64,000 nt of DNA. Source: Bacillota bacterium. GTDB lineage: Bacteria; Bacillota; Clostridia; Lachnospirales; Lachnospiraceae. The notes beneath the pieces are model-generated. The model was not told where the DNA came from, did not search any database, and saw only the letters and a program-made list of their open reading frames with translations. Below are positions 36,583 to 45,339 of the stretch, one piece after another. Location of the stretch: positions 1 to 64,000 of the forward strand of contig JAEYRK010000082.1 of assembly GCA_023435645.1 (NCBI GenBank), written 5' to 3'. Made by a program: the position numbers and the translations under genes. Position 1 is the stretch's first letter. Each line of letters begins with the position of its first letter.

Positions 36583-38352
36583 TTACATTCTATCAGGAGC
36601 TTCAATACCAAGCAGATCTATCCCTGTCTGCAGAACCTCCAGTACCAGGCTGATCAGGGAGATCCAGGAGGCTTGCTTCTGCTCATCCTCCTCGGCAATA
36701 ATCTTCGTATCATGGTAGAAGCTGGAGAACGCATTGGCCAGATCATAGATATACTGGCAGATTCTGTGAGGTGCTGTCTCCTCATAGGCCTGACCGATCA
36801 TATCATTGAATTTAGCCAGCTCCAGCATCAGCGCCGTCTCAGAGGGTCCGGCTGCCGGCCTTATGACAGGTCCGGTCTCTACCGTTTTGCCCAGTTCCTT
36901 GTATTTCGCCAAAATGGACTTAATTCTGACGATCGTATATAAAATATACGGGCCTGTATCACCCTCAAAGGAGGTGAAGCGCTCCACATCAAATACATAA
37001 TCCTTCGAGGCCTGATTGGATAAATCTCCATACTTAAGCGCTGCCATACCGACGATGGAGGCCACCTTCTTTGCCTCAGCCTCCGGCATACTGCGATTCT
37101 CCATGATTTTTTTGTATACCTCATCATAAACATTATCAATCAGGTATTCCAGGCGCATAACCCCGCCCTCCCTGGTCTTGAAGGGCTTACCGTCCTTACC
37201 GTTCATTGTACCAAAGCCGATGAAATTAAGCTCCGTATCCTCATTTACCAGCTTCGTCTTCCTTGCACAACGGAACACCGTCTCAAAATAAAGCTCCTGT
37301 CTCTTATCGGTAAAGTATATGATCCGATCCGGTTGAAACAGCTTCATTCTCTCGACGATCGTAGCAAGGTCTGTGGTATTATACAGGGTAGCACCGTCCG
37401 ATTTTAAAATCATGCAGGGAGGAACCTCCTTCGTATCGGTTTCCTCCTTCACCTCTACCACCAATGCTCCCTCACTGATTTTGGCATATTGGTTATCCTT
37501 AAGGTATTGTATCATATCCGGGATATAAGGCTGTGCGTCACTCTCCGATTTCCAAAGATCGAAGTCCACATTCAGGCTTTTATAGATCCTTACCAGATCC
37601 GTTACGGATACGGCACGGATATGATTCCATAAAGCAACATACCCTCTGTGCCCACTTTGAAGCTGAACCGTAATCTGCTTCGCTTCTTCTCTGAATTCTG
37701 GATTTTCCTTGGAATAATTACTTGCAGCGGGATAATATTCCTCCAGCTCAGAGATATCAAAGGGGGCCTCTGACGGATATTCACCGGTAAAGCTGTCATC
37801 GAAATATACCAGCTCCGGCTTTCTACGCTTTAATTCTGCAATAATCAGACCCATAGGGGTACCCCAATCTCCCAGATGTGCGTCACCGATTACCTTATTC
37901 CCCATGAATCTATGAATTCTCTTAACACTCTCACCAATGATTGCAGAGCGCAGATGTCCTACATGAAGGGGCTTGGCAATATTGGCTCCGCCATAATCAA
38001 GGACTACCGTTTGGGGATGAGCTACCTTTTCGCAGCCGAAGCTGTCTGAAACAAGCATATCATTCATATAACCGGCCAGAAACTCCTCACTTAAGGTAAT
38101 ATTTATAAAGCCGGGGAGAATTGCTGTGATTTCCTTAAACATTTTATTTCCTGTCAGCTGCTCCACAATTTCCTGTGCTATCTTAATTGGTGCCGTTTTA
38201 TACTGCTTTGCAGCTGCCAAGGCACCATTACATTGGTATTGGCATAAATCAGGCCGGTTGGATAAGGTAACCTGGCCATATCTAGCTTCTAAGCCCTTCT
38301 GCTCAAAGGCTCTCATTAACTCATCAGAAATCATATCCAGTATTTTCTTCAT
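36583..38352 (-). CDS. argS: Arginyl-tRNA synthetase
   Basis: Charges tRNA-Arg. The 589-aa class I enzyme has the N-terminal additional domain (about 1-100), the HIGH-like KPLHVGHLRS, GDWGTPMG, the SDGATLYNTTDLA block, the KMSKS-region substitute GKDGKPFKTREGG and the C-terminal anticodon domain. The ATG at 38350-38352 has GTGGAG upstream; the frame can also begin at a GTG four codons earlier. The 38353-38701 spacer to the divergent CheX gene is AT-rich and must hold both promoters. Confidence 0.97.
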   Translation of the reverse strand: MKKILDMISDELMRAFEQKGLEARYGQVTLSNRPDLCQYQCNGALAAAKQYKTAPIKIAQEIVEQLTGNKMFKEITAILPGFINITLSEEFLAGYMNDMLVSDSFGCEKVAHPQTVVLDYGGANIAKPLHVGHLRSAIIGESVKRIHRFMGNKVIGDAHLGDWGTPMGLIIAELKRRKPELVYFDDSFTGEYPSEAPFDISELEEYYPAASNYSKENPEFREEAKQITVQLQSGHRGYVALWNHIRAVSVTDLVRIYKSLNVDFDLWKSESDAQPYIPDMIQYLKDNQYAKISEGALVVEVKEETDTKEVPPCMILKSDGATLYNTTDLATIVERMKLFQPDRIIYFTDKRQELYFETVFRCARKTKLVNEDTELNFIGFGTMNGKDGKPFKTREGGVMRLEYLIDNVYDEVYKKIMENRSMPEAEAKKVASIVGMAALKYGDLSNQASKDYVFDVERFTSFEGDTGPYILYTIVRIKSILAKYKELGKTVETGPVIRPAAGPSETALMLELAKFNDMIGQAYEETAPHRICQYIYDLANAFSSFYHDTKIIAEEDEQKQASWISLISLVLEVLQTGIDLLGIEAPDRM

Positions 38353-38701
38353 TCTAATCTCCACTCTTCCTTTACAGTACCTGTTCTTTTTAACTTAAGC
38401 TTTACTTTACCATAGAAGGGCATAAATGTCATCCAATTTTTCGTTTGATCCCTTCTTCTTTAGGACTTTTCTCCAAAGCTATGAAAAATTTAACCAAAAA
38501 GATAAAAATTGTAATAATTTAAAATAAAGACTATATTTTTTATAGATTTTGTTGTATATTATATAGTATATGAACATTCTGGAAAAATATTATGTATATG
38601 TTAAGGATCCGTACGTACAGTATACAATGTGCGGCTAAGGTAATTACCTATCTGCTATAAGAAAGTAATAAAATGAAACGGATTACGAAAGGAGAACTAG
38701 C

Positions 38702-39589
38702 ATGTTCGGACAGTATTTTGGACATTACTTAGTGAAGATGAATAAAATTTCTCAATCTCAATTGGAAATCGTTTTAGAACAGCAAAAAAGCTCCCGAGCA
38801 AAATTAGGATTGATTGCTGTTGCCGAGAAATTACTTACCACAAAGCAAGCGGATGATGTGAATGAACTCCAGAAGCAGATGGATCGGCGTTTTGGCGATA
38901 TTGCAATCGAGAAGGGCTACCTTCTGACAGAGGAGGTTAATTACCTGCTTAACCTGCAGGGTAATCCCTACTTAAAATTCATACAGGTTCTTTCCGATAA
39001 GAACCTTATGACAATGGATGAGATTGAGACCTGTCTGGAAAGCTATAAAAAGGATCACAATTTATCAGATTCAGATCTGGATGCATTAAAATCAGGAGAC
39101 ATCGACAGAATCATTCCGGTATTTGTTCATGGAGTGGAAACGTTAAGCTTTGAATGCATCAGCCTAGCTATCCGTAATATTATCCGCTTCATACATAATG
39201 ATATCATGCTTGAGAAAGCATATAGAGCCTCTGAATATTCCTTTGGCAGTCTGGCCTATCAGAACATGGTGGGAGATCATTCGATTTTTGTTGGCTTTGC
39301 ATGCAAGGACAAGGAGCTGTTAACCTTAGCTAATCCCTTTGCCAAGGAAGAGTTCACCACGATGGATGAGGATGCTTTTGATTCTGTATGTGAATTCATT
39401 AATTGTACCAACGGCTTGTTTGCATCCAAATTAAGTATAGAGAATATACATATAGACATGACCCCTCCGCTATTCTACTCTAATAAGGTACTGACTTCTA
39501 CCGGTGATATCTATGTGGTTCCTATCGTGATAGATGGAAAACAGACTGATTTACTAGTTGCTATTAATAATACGGTTGAGATAAATTAG
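38702..39589 (+). CDS. CheX-like CheY-P phosphatase with two N-terminal modules
   Basis: A 295-aa protein. The C-terminal half (about 150-290) is a CheX/CheC-type domain with the phosphatase signature D-x3-E-x2-N at Asp227, Glu231 and Asn234 (DSVCEFIN). The N-terminal half has two repeats of a FGxYLVxxxxI...QLxxVLxxQ-type helical module (about 3-30 and 62-90), like those at the N-terminus of GspE/PilB ATPases. The gene is 12 bp upstream of a CheY, so the pair is probably enzyme and substrate. No chemotaxis core genes are nearby. The ATG follows AAAGGAGAAC. Confidence 0.75.
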   Translation: MFGQYFGHYLVKMNKISQSQLEIVLEQQKSSRAKLGLIAVAEKLLTTKQADDVNELQKQMDRRFGDIAIEKGYLLTEEVNYLLNLQGNPYLKFIQVLSDKNLMTMDEIETCLESYKKDHNLSDSDLDALKSGDIDRIIPVFVHGVETLSFECISLAIRNIIRFIHNDIMLEKAYRASEYSFGSLAYQNMVGDHSIFVGFACKDKELLTLANPFAKEEFTTMDEDAFDSVCEFINCTNGLFASKLSIENIHIDMTPPLFYSNKVLTSTGDIYVVPIVIDGKQTDLLVAINNTVEIN

Positions 39590-39601
39590 GAGGAAATAAT
39601 C

Positions 39602-39958
39602 ATGGCAAGGATTCTATTAGTTGATGATTCCAAAACTTCACGGAAAATACTGAGAAGCATTTTAGAGGAAAATGGGCACGAGGTAATCGGGGAAGCTGTC
39701 AATGGAGAAGATGGCATTGAGAAGTTTAAGGAGCTCCATCCCGATCTCACCACAATGGATATTACAATGCCCATTAAGGATGGCTTAAGCGCTTTAAAGG
39801 AAATCATGGAATTTGATAAGACCGCAAAGGTGATCATGGTAACTGCTGCAGGCCAGAAGACAAAGATGGTAGATGCCATCAAGTACGGTGCGGTTGAATT
39901 TCTTGCTAAGCCCTTCGAAGCAACCCAGATTATTGAGATTGTGAATAAGGTGATATAA
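39602..39958 (+). CDS. cheY: CheY-type single-domain response regulator
   Basis: A 118-aa receiver domain without an output domain. The acidic pair Asp8-Asp9, phosphorylated Asp53 (TMDITMP), the switch threonine in VTAAG and the lysine in AKPFEATQ are intact. It shares a transcript with the CheX-like protein and ends at a strong terminator. It could serve a flagellar motor or a type IV pilus; no motility gene is present here. Confidence 0.93.
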   Translation: MARILLVDDSKTSRKILRSILEENGHEVIGEAVNGEDGIEKFKELHPDLTTMDITMPIKDGLSALKEIMEFDKTAKVIMVTAAGQKTKMVDAIKYGAVEFLAKPFEATQIIEIVNKVI

Positions 39959-39966
39959 GAATTATT

Positions 39967-40012
39967 AACACCACCAACGATATGGAAAACTCCTATCGTT
40001 GGTGGTGTTTTT
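39967..40012 (+). terminator. Strong terminator after cheY
   Basis: A 15-bp perfect stem (ACACCACCAACGATA with its complement) followed by GTTTTTC, 9 bp after the cheY stop. Confidence 0.95.
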
Positions 40013-40090
40013 CATCGCACCTATTTACTGGCTATTTGTCAATCCTTGGGTGAGCTTTTAAAAGCCCACTCATTTCTAAGTCTCGATCAT

Positions 40091-40273
40091 TTACTGTATG
40101 GGCATGATAATTGCAGCAGCGATATAAACCAGGATGCCAAGACCAAATATTCCGAACATAACCCATAATAATCTGATGACTGTCGGATCAACATTTAAAT
40201 ACTCCGCTACTCCTCCACATACCCCGCAAATCATTCGATTGGATGTGGATCTGTATAATTTTTTTGGTTCCAT
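40091..40273 (-). CDS. pspC: PspC-domain protein
   Basis: A 60-aa PspC-type membrane protein with the family N-terminus (KKLYRSTSNRMICGVCGGVAEYLNVDPTVIRLLWV) and one long hydrophobic segment to the end. PspC domains link envelope stress to transcription in several phyla. It is the last gene of the padR-DUF1700-DUF4097-pspC set. The ATG follows AAAGGAGG. Confidence 0.92.
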   Translation of the reverse strand: MEPKKLYRSTSNRMICGVCGGVAEYLNVDPTVIRLLWVMFGIFGLGILVYIAAAIIMPIQ

Positions 40274-40303
40274 AGGATAACCTCCTTTCCATTCCCTTTG
40301 TGA

Positions 40304-41149
40304 TTAATAAATTAGCATCGTAATATTCCCGATTCCGCATTCCAAATCAAAGCTTCCCAGGGATTCCTTCTGTGAATTCCTCTTCAGACTTCCCAGGTGA
40401 CTCTTTCCGTTGACAGTCACATTACCGATCCCGGTGTCAGCCTGATAGGAATATCCTTCGATATCACCCTCCATATCCATCCTGACTCTTCCTACTCCGC
40501 AGGTAACTTCATTCTCTCCGGTTACAATTCCTTCTAAATTAAAATATCCTACGCCACAATCCACTGATATATTCTTAATATTCGCTCTGCGTATCTCCAT
40601 ATAGCCTGCACCGACATCATAGGTCGAGTGCTCTGTAATCTCCAGCTGGTCAAAATAAGCCTCTCCCGCACCGATGGTAAAACTTCCTGTTTTCGACCTG
40701 AGGCTACCAACCTCCAACCTGGCTGCACCCAGCTCCAAATGGATTTCCTCAGCGATAAAATCCTTCGGAAGGGTAATCCTGATATCCTGCTCTAATATAC
40801 CACCAAACAAGGATATCGCAGGAAGGTGCATTCCAAAAATATCAACCTTGGTTTTACTCTTCTCTCTAATTGTCCAAACACCATCCCTTACGATTGATTC
40901 AAATGCTCCGCCCTCATATAAACCATCCGCATCGATTCTGAATTCCTCACCCTCTAGGAACTGAACATGGCCATATTCTATCTTAAAGTCCAAGGACCTG
41001 ATCTCCTGCTCATACCCTTCCTTGAAGGTGTAGGTATCTCCCCTTCTCATGCGATAACCTGATACCGCTGCTAAAATCAATAAGAGAATTCCCAGACTGA
41101 AAGAAATGAAACCAATTCCCAACCATACCTTTCCAGACATCGTCTTCAT
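40304..41149 (-). CDS. DUF4097 beta-strand repeat membrane protein
   Basis: A 281-aa protein with one N-terminal membrane segment (about 9-31) and a long extracellular region of short repeated beta-strands (LELGAARLEVGSLRSKTGSFTIGAG, DVGAGYMEI, CGVGYFNLEG, CGVGRVRMDM, TGIGNVTVNG, ECGIGNITM). This pattern of about 20-residue turns is DUF4097 (adhesin-like, beta-helix). Its ATG overlaps the end of the DUF1700 gene by 4 bp. It probably senses or stabilises the cell surface; no ligand is known. Confidence 0.85.
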   Translation of the reverse strand: MKTMSGKVWLGIGFISFSLGILLLILAAVSGYRMRRGDTYTFKEGYEQEIRSLDFKIEYGHVQFLEGEEFRIDADGLYEGGAFESIVRDGVWTIREKSKTKVDIFGMHLPAISLFGGILEQDIRITLPKDFIAEEIHLELGAARLEVGSLRSKTGSFTIGAGEAYFDQLEITEHSTYDVGAGYMEIRRANIKNISVDCGVGYFNLEGIVTGENEVTCGVGRVRMDMEGDIEGYSYQADTGIGNVTVNGKSHLGSLKRNSQKESLGSFDLECGIGNITMLIY

Positions 41150-41997
41150 ACCATCACACTCCTATTCTTAAAGGGTATTCTGCACAGATTGACAATTCCT
41201 CTGATTATAGCCGGAAGTAGCTTCCTGCATATCTGGATGCTAAGAAGCAGGAATAGTATACCCAAGCCAAATATAACCAAACCACTGCCGCATAACATCA
41301 GCAACGCCAAGGGAACATTGATCTGTACGATACCAATGATAAACAATACAGCACCGGCTAAAGTCATGGCCACACCGGCTGTTCCGAAGCCGATGACAAT
41401 TCCGAATAGCGCGGCCATAAAACCAAATAACACTCCGAAGACTGCAAACACCATCGGAATACCGATAGGAATAAGAAAGATTCCTAAGAGAATAAGTAAT
41501 GCAATGTTTGTATTGTTTTTATATTGACCGGAGCCCGAAGCACCTTGATATCCCTGGCTGTTTCCTGCCTGGTGATTCCCTGACTGGCTGTTCCTTGTAT
41601 AACCGTTCCCGGAACCATCCTTATATCCGGCCCCAGCATCGCTCTGCCCCCTGCTACCTGCCCGGTCATCGGAGGAGGCCTCTTTGCTATTCTCCCCATT
41701 GGCTGACTGTGGCGTCTTGATCAGCTCATATTTTTCGTCCGTATATATGGTATCCTGATAGCCCTTCTCCGTGAAGAAGCCCCTGTTCTCATGCTCTTCC
41801 CCGCTGAGGCTTAGATCAGCCTTGATGATGCCGGCTATTCGTTTTGGGGAGCCCAGCTCCTGAATAATCTCCGCTTCATGATCCTCTCCCGCATCTTCAA
41901 AATAATCATTATAATACTTAATCGCTTCATTGCGTTCTTCTAAAGGGATATCCGACAATAAGCCCTCCAGCTCTCTCATAAACTCCATCTTCGACAT
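41146..41997 (-). CDS. DUF1700 membrane protein
   Basis: A 283-aa protein with the DUF1700 N-terminal domain (MEFMRELEGLLSDIPLEERNEAIKYYNDYFEDAG..., then EIIQELGSPKRIAGIIK), a low-complexity Gly/Ser/Asn/Gln linker (about 98-160) and four close hydrophobic segments (about 165-265). It starts right at the stop of padR and overlaps the next gene by 4 bp, so the four genes are coupled. In other Firmicutes DUF1700 genes sit with PadR regulators. Confidence 0.88.
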   Translation of the reverse strand: MSKMEFMRELEGLLSDIPLEERNEAIKYYNDYFEDAGEDHEAEIIQELGSPKRIAGIIKADLSLSGEEHENRGFFTEKGYQDTIYTDEKYELIKTPQSANGENSKEASSDDRAGSRGQSDAGAGYKDGSGNGYTRNSQSGNHQAGNSQGYQGASGSGQYKNNTNIALLILLGIFLIPIGIPMVFAVFGVLFGFMAALFGIVIGFGTAGVAMTLAGAVLFIIGIVQINVPLALLMLCGSGLVIFGLGILFLLLSIQICRKLLPAIIRGIVNLCRIPFKNRSVMV

Positions 41998-42315
41998 CTA
42001 TCTCACTCCTCCAAATATTTGATTGATCTTCTTACAATAACTCACCCATTCATCCAAATATAACTTGAGCTGAATCATTCCCTTGTCGGTTATTTTATAA
42101 TATCTTCGGTTTCTTCCCCCGAACTCCATATCATATACGACCAGGCAATCGTCCTTCTGCAATCTCCTGAGTACCGGATACAGAGTAGATTCTGAAACCT
42201 CAATTGCCTGCCGGATCTCCTGCGTCAGATTGTAGCCATAGGTTCCCTCCGGTTCCTTTGAAACAACAGCAAGTACAATCGCATCGAGTAATGCTGAACC
42301 GGTATTAAATACCAT
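41998..42315 (-). CDS. PadR-family transcriptional regulator
   Basis: A 105-aa winged-helix protein of the small PadR subfamily 2: GYNLTQEIRQAIEVSESTLYPVLRRLQKDDCLVVYDMEFGGRNRRYYKITDKG, then a short C-terminal dimerisation helix. The open frame reaches 42399, but the ATG at 42313-42315 has GGGAG at a suitable distance and yields the normal N-terminus (MVFNTGSALLDAI). It is the first gene of the operon and probably autoregulates it through a dyad just upstream. Confidence 0.93.
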   Translation of the reverse strand: MVFNTGSALLDAIVLAVVSKEPEGTYGYNLTQEIRQAIEVSESTLYPVLRRLQKDDCLVVYDMEFGGRNRRYYKITDKGMIQLKLYLDEWVSYCKKINQIFGGVR

Positions 42316-42380
42316 AACATCAACTCCCTTCCTAACCCTTCTATTACTATAATATTGTTGAATTAATAATACTATACACC

Positions 42381-42394
42381 ATATAATATTATAT
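42381..42394. promoter_or_regulatory. Palindrome upstream of padR
   Basis: A perfect 14-bp palindrome (ATATAATATTATAT), 65 bp upstream of the padR start, within an AT-rich promoter region. It is a candidate operator for the PadR protein, but palindromes of this composition can be chance. The spacer 42395-42570 shows no gene. Confidence 0.35.
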
Positions 42395-42570
42395 GTCAAC
42401 CATATTTTACTAATTGTTTAGGCGGAGCTGATGGCTATTGATACCGATCATAGTTTTATATATTGTATTATATATTTATTTCCAATAAATTCAAATAGGT
42501 TTATGCTATTCTTACTATATTTTAAGAATTCTCTAAACTCATCGAGCAGAAAGAACGTGAGTCCAAGCAT

Positions 42571-42610
42571 AAAAATACCCCTTAAGAAGCAAGGGGTGCT
42601 CTTAAGGGGT
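42571..42610 (-). terminator. Terminator of the two-component system operon
   Basis: ACCCCTTAAGA and TCTTAAGGGGT form a stem with an 18-base loop, followed on the minus strand by ATTTTTATG. It lies after the 19-bp repeats downstream of the sensor kinase. Confidence 0.85.
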
Positions 42611-42643
42611 GATGTTTTCTATACACCTGTTTGTAGTTAGATT

Positions 42644-42757
42644 ACTGTATGGCTTGTAGATCACTGTATGGTTTGTAGATCACTATATGGCTTGTAGATC
42701 ACTGTATGGTTTGCAGATCACTATATGGCTTGCAGATTACTGTATGGTTTGCAGATT
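42644..42757. repeat. 19-bp tandem repeat, six copies
   Basis: Six complete copies of ACTGTATGGYTTGYAGATC-like units in perfect 19-bp register, beginning at 42644, 42663, 42682, 42701, 42720 and 42739. Copies 3 and 5 carry ACTATATGGC and copies 2, 4 and 6 ACTGTATGGT, so the array also has a 38-bp period. It lies in the 3' untranslated part of the kinase gene, 10 bp past its stop. Confidence 0.97.
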
Positions 42758-42767
42758 ACGAAATGTC

Positions 42768-44159
42768 TTATCGATTCTTAGGCAGAATGACTGTAAAGGT
42801 ACTTCCCTCATTAGGCTGGCTGATTACCTTAACTCTGCCGTCATGGGCCTCTACAATGGACTTTACGATTGTCAGCCCTATACCTGAACCGCCGGAAGAA
42901 CGGTTTCTGGATTTGTCCGCTCTGTAAAACCGTTCGAAGATGAAGGGCTGCTCCTCCTTAGGTATTCCTATTCCGTCATCAGTAATTGAACAGCCTGCCG
43001 CATCCCCGGTTTCAAAGGCAGTGAAGGAGATATTTCCGCCATTCCCCGTATACTTCACTGCATTGGACATCAGATTTATCAGGACCTGCTGCATACGGTC
43101 CGGGTCCCCATAGAGGTTAACCTCCGGGCCCCTTAGGGCAAGCTTCAGATTCTTTTTGTATAACTCATTTTCAAAGCTGTCCGCAGTCTTTCTCATCAGC
43201 TCCTGTATAGAAAAAATAGACTTATTCAGCTTTATATTCCGGTTCTCAACCTTAGCCAGCTGTTCCAGGTCATCGACCAGCTTACTGATCCTGACTGTTT
43301 CCTCGTAGCAGCCCTCCAGTCTCTCCTGCGTCGGTTCCCATACCCCTTCAATCATGGCTTCCATGTGGGACTGTAGAATTGTAATAGGTGTTCTAAGCTC
43401 ATGGGCCACATCCCCCGTTAGCTGCTTTCTCAGCTTTTCAAGGGTCTCCAGGGAGTAGGCCAGATGATTGATGGAGCCCACCAGCATATTCAGCTCCCTT
43501 GTATCAGCCTTCTCCTCTAGTCGAACATTATAATTGCCTTCTGCTATCTTCTTAGTTACCTCCACAGTCTTAAGAACCGGACTGCTGATTCTTCTGGCAA
43601 GGATATGACCGATCAATATCGATAGTATGAGGGAGGCCAATCCTACTCCAATCAAAACCTTGTTCAAGGAATCCAGAAATTTGAACTCATTCTCCGACAG
43701 GAAGAAGGGACCAAAATAGCTAATGCTGACAGAACCAATCCGAAGTCCGTTTTGGGTCAGGGGATAGGCTTCTGATTGAAATTCCCCCTCCAACTGAGGA
43801 TAGTTGATTCTCATCCGTTCAGAAATCTCCTCCATGATACGGTTACATAGTGCCATATCATGGGACTGGGCATCCCACAGGCTTCTTCCCTCCCTGTCAT
43901 ATACCTTCAAAATATAGCCCTCATACAAGGATAGCATACCAATCGTATGAATATATTCTATATCCCATTGGTTTTTCTGGGTGATATACTGCTCACTTAT
44001 GGAGGCTGTTATGATCTGCGCCCTCAGCTCCTGCTGACGGGTAATGTACTCTGTAAACTGTTTGTTAATCAGATAGTTGGATAGGAAACTGATGATGGCT
44101 ACTACCAAAAGGACGATACTGATAATTGCTGTGGATACCTTAGTCCGGATGCTTCTCAT
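42768..44159 (-). CDS. Sensor histidine kinase
   Basis: A 463-aa membrane kinase. Membrane segments lie at about 8-31 and 167-187, with an extracytoplasmic domain between; HAMP follows (ISSPVLKTVEVTKKIAEGNYNVRL), then HisKA with phospho-acceptor His253 (VAHELRTP), and HATPase with NLMSNAVKYT, DDGIGIP, FERFYR and GGSGIGL. It overlaps the response regulator gene by 4 bp. The stimulus is unknown; its position next to the copper cluster suggests, but does not show, metals or envelope stress. Confidence 0.95.
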   Translation of the reverse strand: MRSIRTKVSTAIISIVLLVVAIISFLSNYLINKQFTEYITRQQELRAQIITASISEQYITQKNQWDIEYIHTIGMLSLYEGYILKVYDREGRSLWDAQSHDMALCNRIMEEISERMRINYPQLEGEFQSEAYPLTQNGLRIGSVSISYFGPFFLSENEFKFLDSLNKVLIGVGLASLILSILIGHILARRISSPVLKTVEVTKKIAEGNYNVRLEEKADTRELNMLVGSINHLAYSLETLEKLRKQLTGDVAHELRTPITILQSHMEAMIEGVWEPTQERLEGCYEETVRISKLVDDLEQLAKVENRNIKLNKSIFSIQELMRKTADSFENELYKKNLKLALRGPEVNLYGDPDRMQQVLINLMSNAVKYTGNGGNISFTAFETGDAAGCSITDDGIGIPKEEQPFIFERFYRADKSRNRSSGGSGIGLTIVKSIVEAHDGRVKVISQPNEGSTFTVILPKNR

Positions 44160-44857
44160 ACAAGCTCACCTCCGAACTTATACCCTACGCCGTGAACCGT
44201 CCTGATATAAATAGGATTTTTTGAATCCTCTTCCAGCTTCGCCCGAAGGTTTTTGATATGACTGTCCACCGTTCGATCAAATCCCTCAAAGGCTTCTCCG
44301 AAAGCAATGGTAATCAGCTCATCCCGTGTAAATACCTTATTAGGAGACTTCATCAATGTAACTAGAATTTTATATTCATTCGGGGTCAGCCTTACCTCAA
44401 GGGCTTTTCTTAATATTCTGCGATTATCCAAGTCAACGGTCAGCCCACCACCAAAGGAAAGATGACTCACCTCTACCTGGCGGCTTCCGGCTCTCCTCCA
44501 TACGGCTTCCATTCTTGCGTAAAGCGCCCTCAGGCTGAAGGGCTTCGTAATATAATCATCTGCCCCGATATCCAGGCCCTGCAGCATGTCGGACTCCGCT
44601 GATTTGGCTGTCAGCATAATAATGGGTATGCGGGATCTTGCTCTTAAGGCTCTGCATACCTCTTCACCCGAAAGACCGGGCAGCATCAGGTCCAGTAGGA
44701 CCATGGAAATCGTTTCTCTATCGAACAGCTCTAAGGCCCTTCTGCCATCCTCCGCCAGCAGCACTATAAAGCCCTTGCTTTCCAGAAAGGACATAATTAC
44801 ACTACTGATTTTCACCTCATCCTCTACCACAAGGACCTTCCTTCCGGGACCCTCCAT
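44156..44857 (-). CDS. OmpR/PhoB-family response regulator
   Basis: A 233-aa regulator: receiver domain (Glu12-Asp13, phosphorylated Asp56 in VLLDLMLPG, Thr in MLTAKS, Lys in TKPFS) and a C-terminal winged helix (LTPNEYKILVTLMKSP, RTVDSHIKNLRAKLEED, RTVHGVGYKF). The frame is open to 44905, but GGGAGG lies seven bases before the ATG at 44855-44857. It is the first gene of the pair with the downstream kinase. Confidence 0.95.
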   Translation of the reverse strand: MEGPGRKVLVVEDEVKISSVIMSFLESKGFIVLLAEDGRRALELFDRETISMVLLDLMLPGLSGEEVCRALRARSRIPIIMLTAKSAESDMLQGLDIGADDYITKPFSLRALYARMEAVWRRAGSRQVEVSHLSFGGGLTVDLDNRRILRKALEVRLTPNEYKILVTLMKSPNKVFTRDELITIAFGEAFEGFDRTVDSHIKNLRAKLEEDSKNPIYIRTVHGVGYKFGGELV

Positions 44858-44964
44858 ATGAAATCCTCCCATCGTTCTTATCTGACGCATTTTCCTAGGT
44901 AACAAGACTTGTTATTATATGTAGTGTCATTGATGTATCCCATGTATTATCATATGCAGTAATA

Positions 44965-45003
44965 ACCCCTGCCCCTTGATCAGTATGCAGGGGGAGCAGG
45001 GGT
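44965..45003 (-). terminator. Hairpin between copZ and the response regulator
   Basis: ACCCCTGC and GCAGGGGT form a GC-rich stem with a 23-base loop. The following tract is GGTTATTACTG, so it is a weak intrinsic terminator or attenuator separating the copper operon from the two-component genes. Confidence 0.5.
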
Positions 45004-45050
45004 AAATGTTACATCTTTTTCCTCACCCTTCCACGATGGGCAAGCTCCGA

Positions 45051-45260
45051 TCAGGATACAACATCATAGCCCTGTTCTTCGATTGCCTGCTTGATGGTAT
45101 CCAGTGAAAGAACGGATGCATCATAATCAACGGCTACTGATTTTGCTTCTAGGCTGACTGATACCTTATCCACACCATCCATCGTTCCGACTGCTTTCTT
45201 GATTGCATTTTCACAATGAGAGCAGGACATTCCCTCTACCTTAATAATTACATTTTCCAT
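45051..45260 (-). CDS. copZ: Copper chaperone, CopZ-like HMA protein
   Basis: A 69-aa heavy-metal-associated domain: metal loop GMSCSHCENAIKKAV with Cys13 and Cys16 (CxxC), and the usual beta-alpha-beta order. In Firmicutes CopZ carries Cu(I) to the CopA ATPase and to the CopY/CsoR regulators. The ATG follows AGGAGGAAGATTT. It is the last gene of the operon that begins after the CsoR-type operator. Confidence 0.9.
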   Translation of the reverse strand: MENVIIKVEGMSCSHCENAIKKAVGTMDGVDKVSVSLEAKSVAVDYDASVLSLDTIKQAIEEQGYDVVS

Positions 45261-45339
45261 AAATCTTCCTCCTATTATAATTTCATACCTTATTATTAAT
45301 CCGTAGGATCAGAGCTTTTATACTCCATCCAATGCTCTA

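Noticed and set aside
42440..42571. A 40-codon minus-strand frame overlapping the kinase terminator
   Set aside because: It begins within the terminator tail, has no ribosome site and is very AT-rich.
42644..42757. CRISPR array
   Set aside because: The units are contiguous 19-bp copies without unique spacers, and there are no cas genes.
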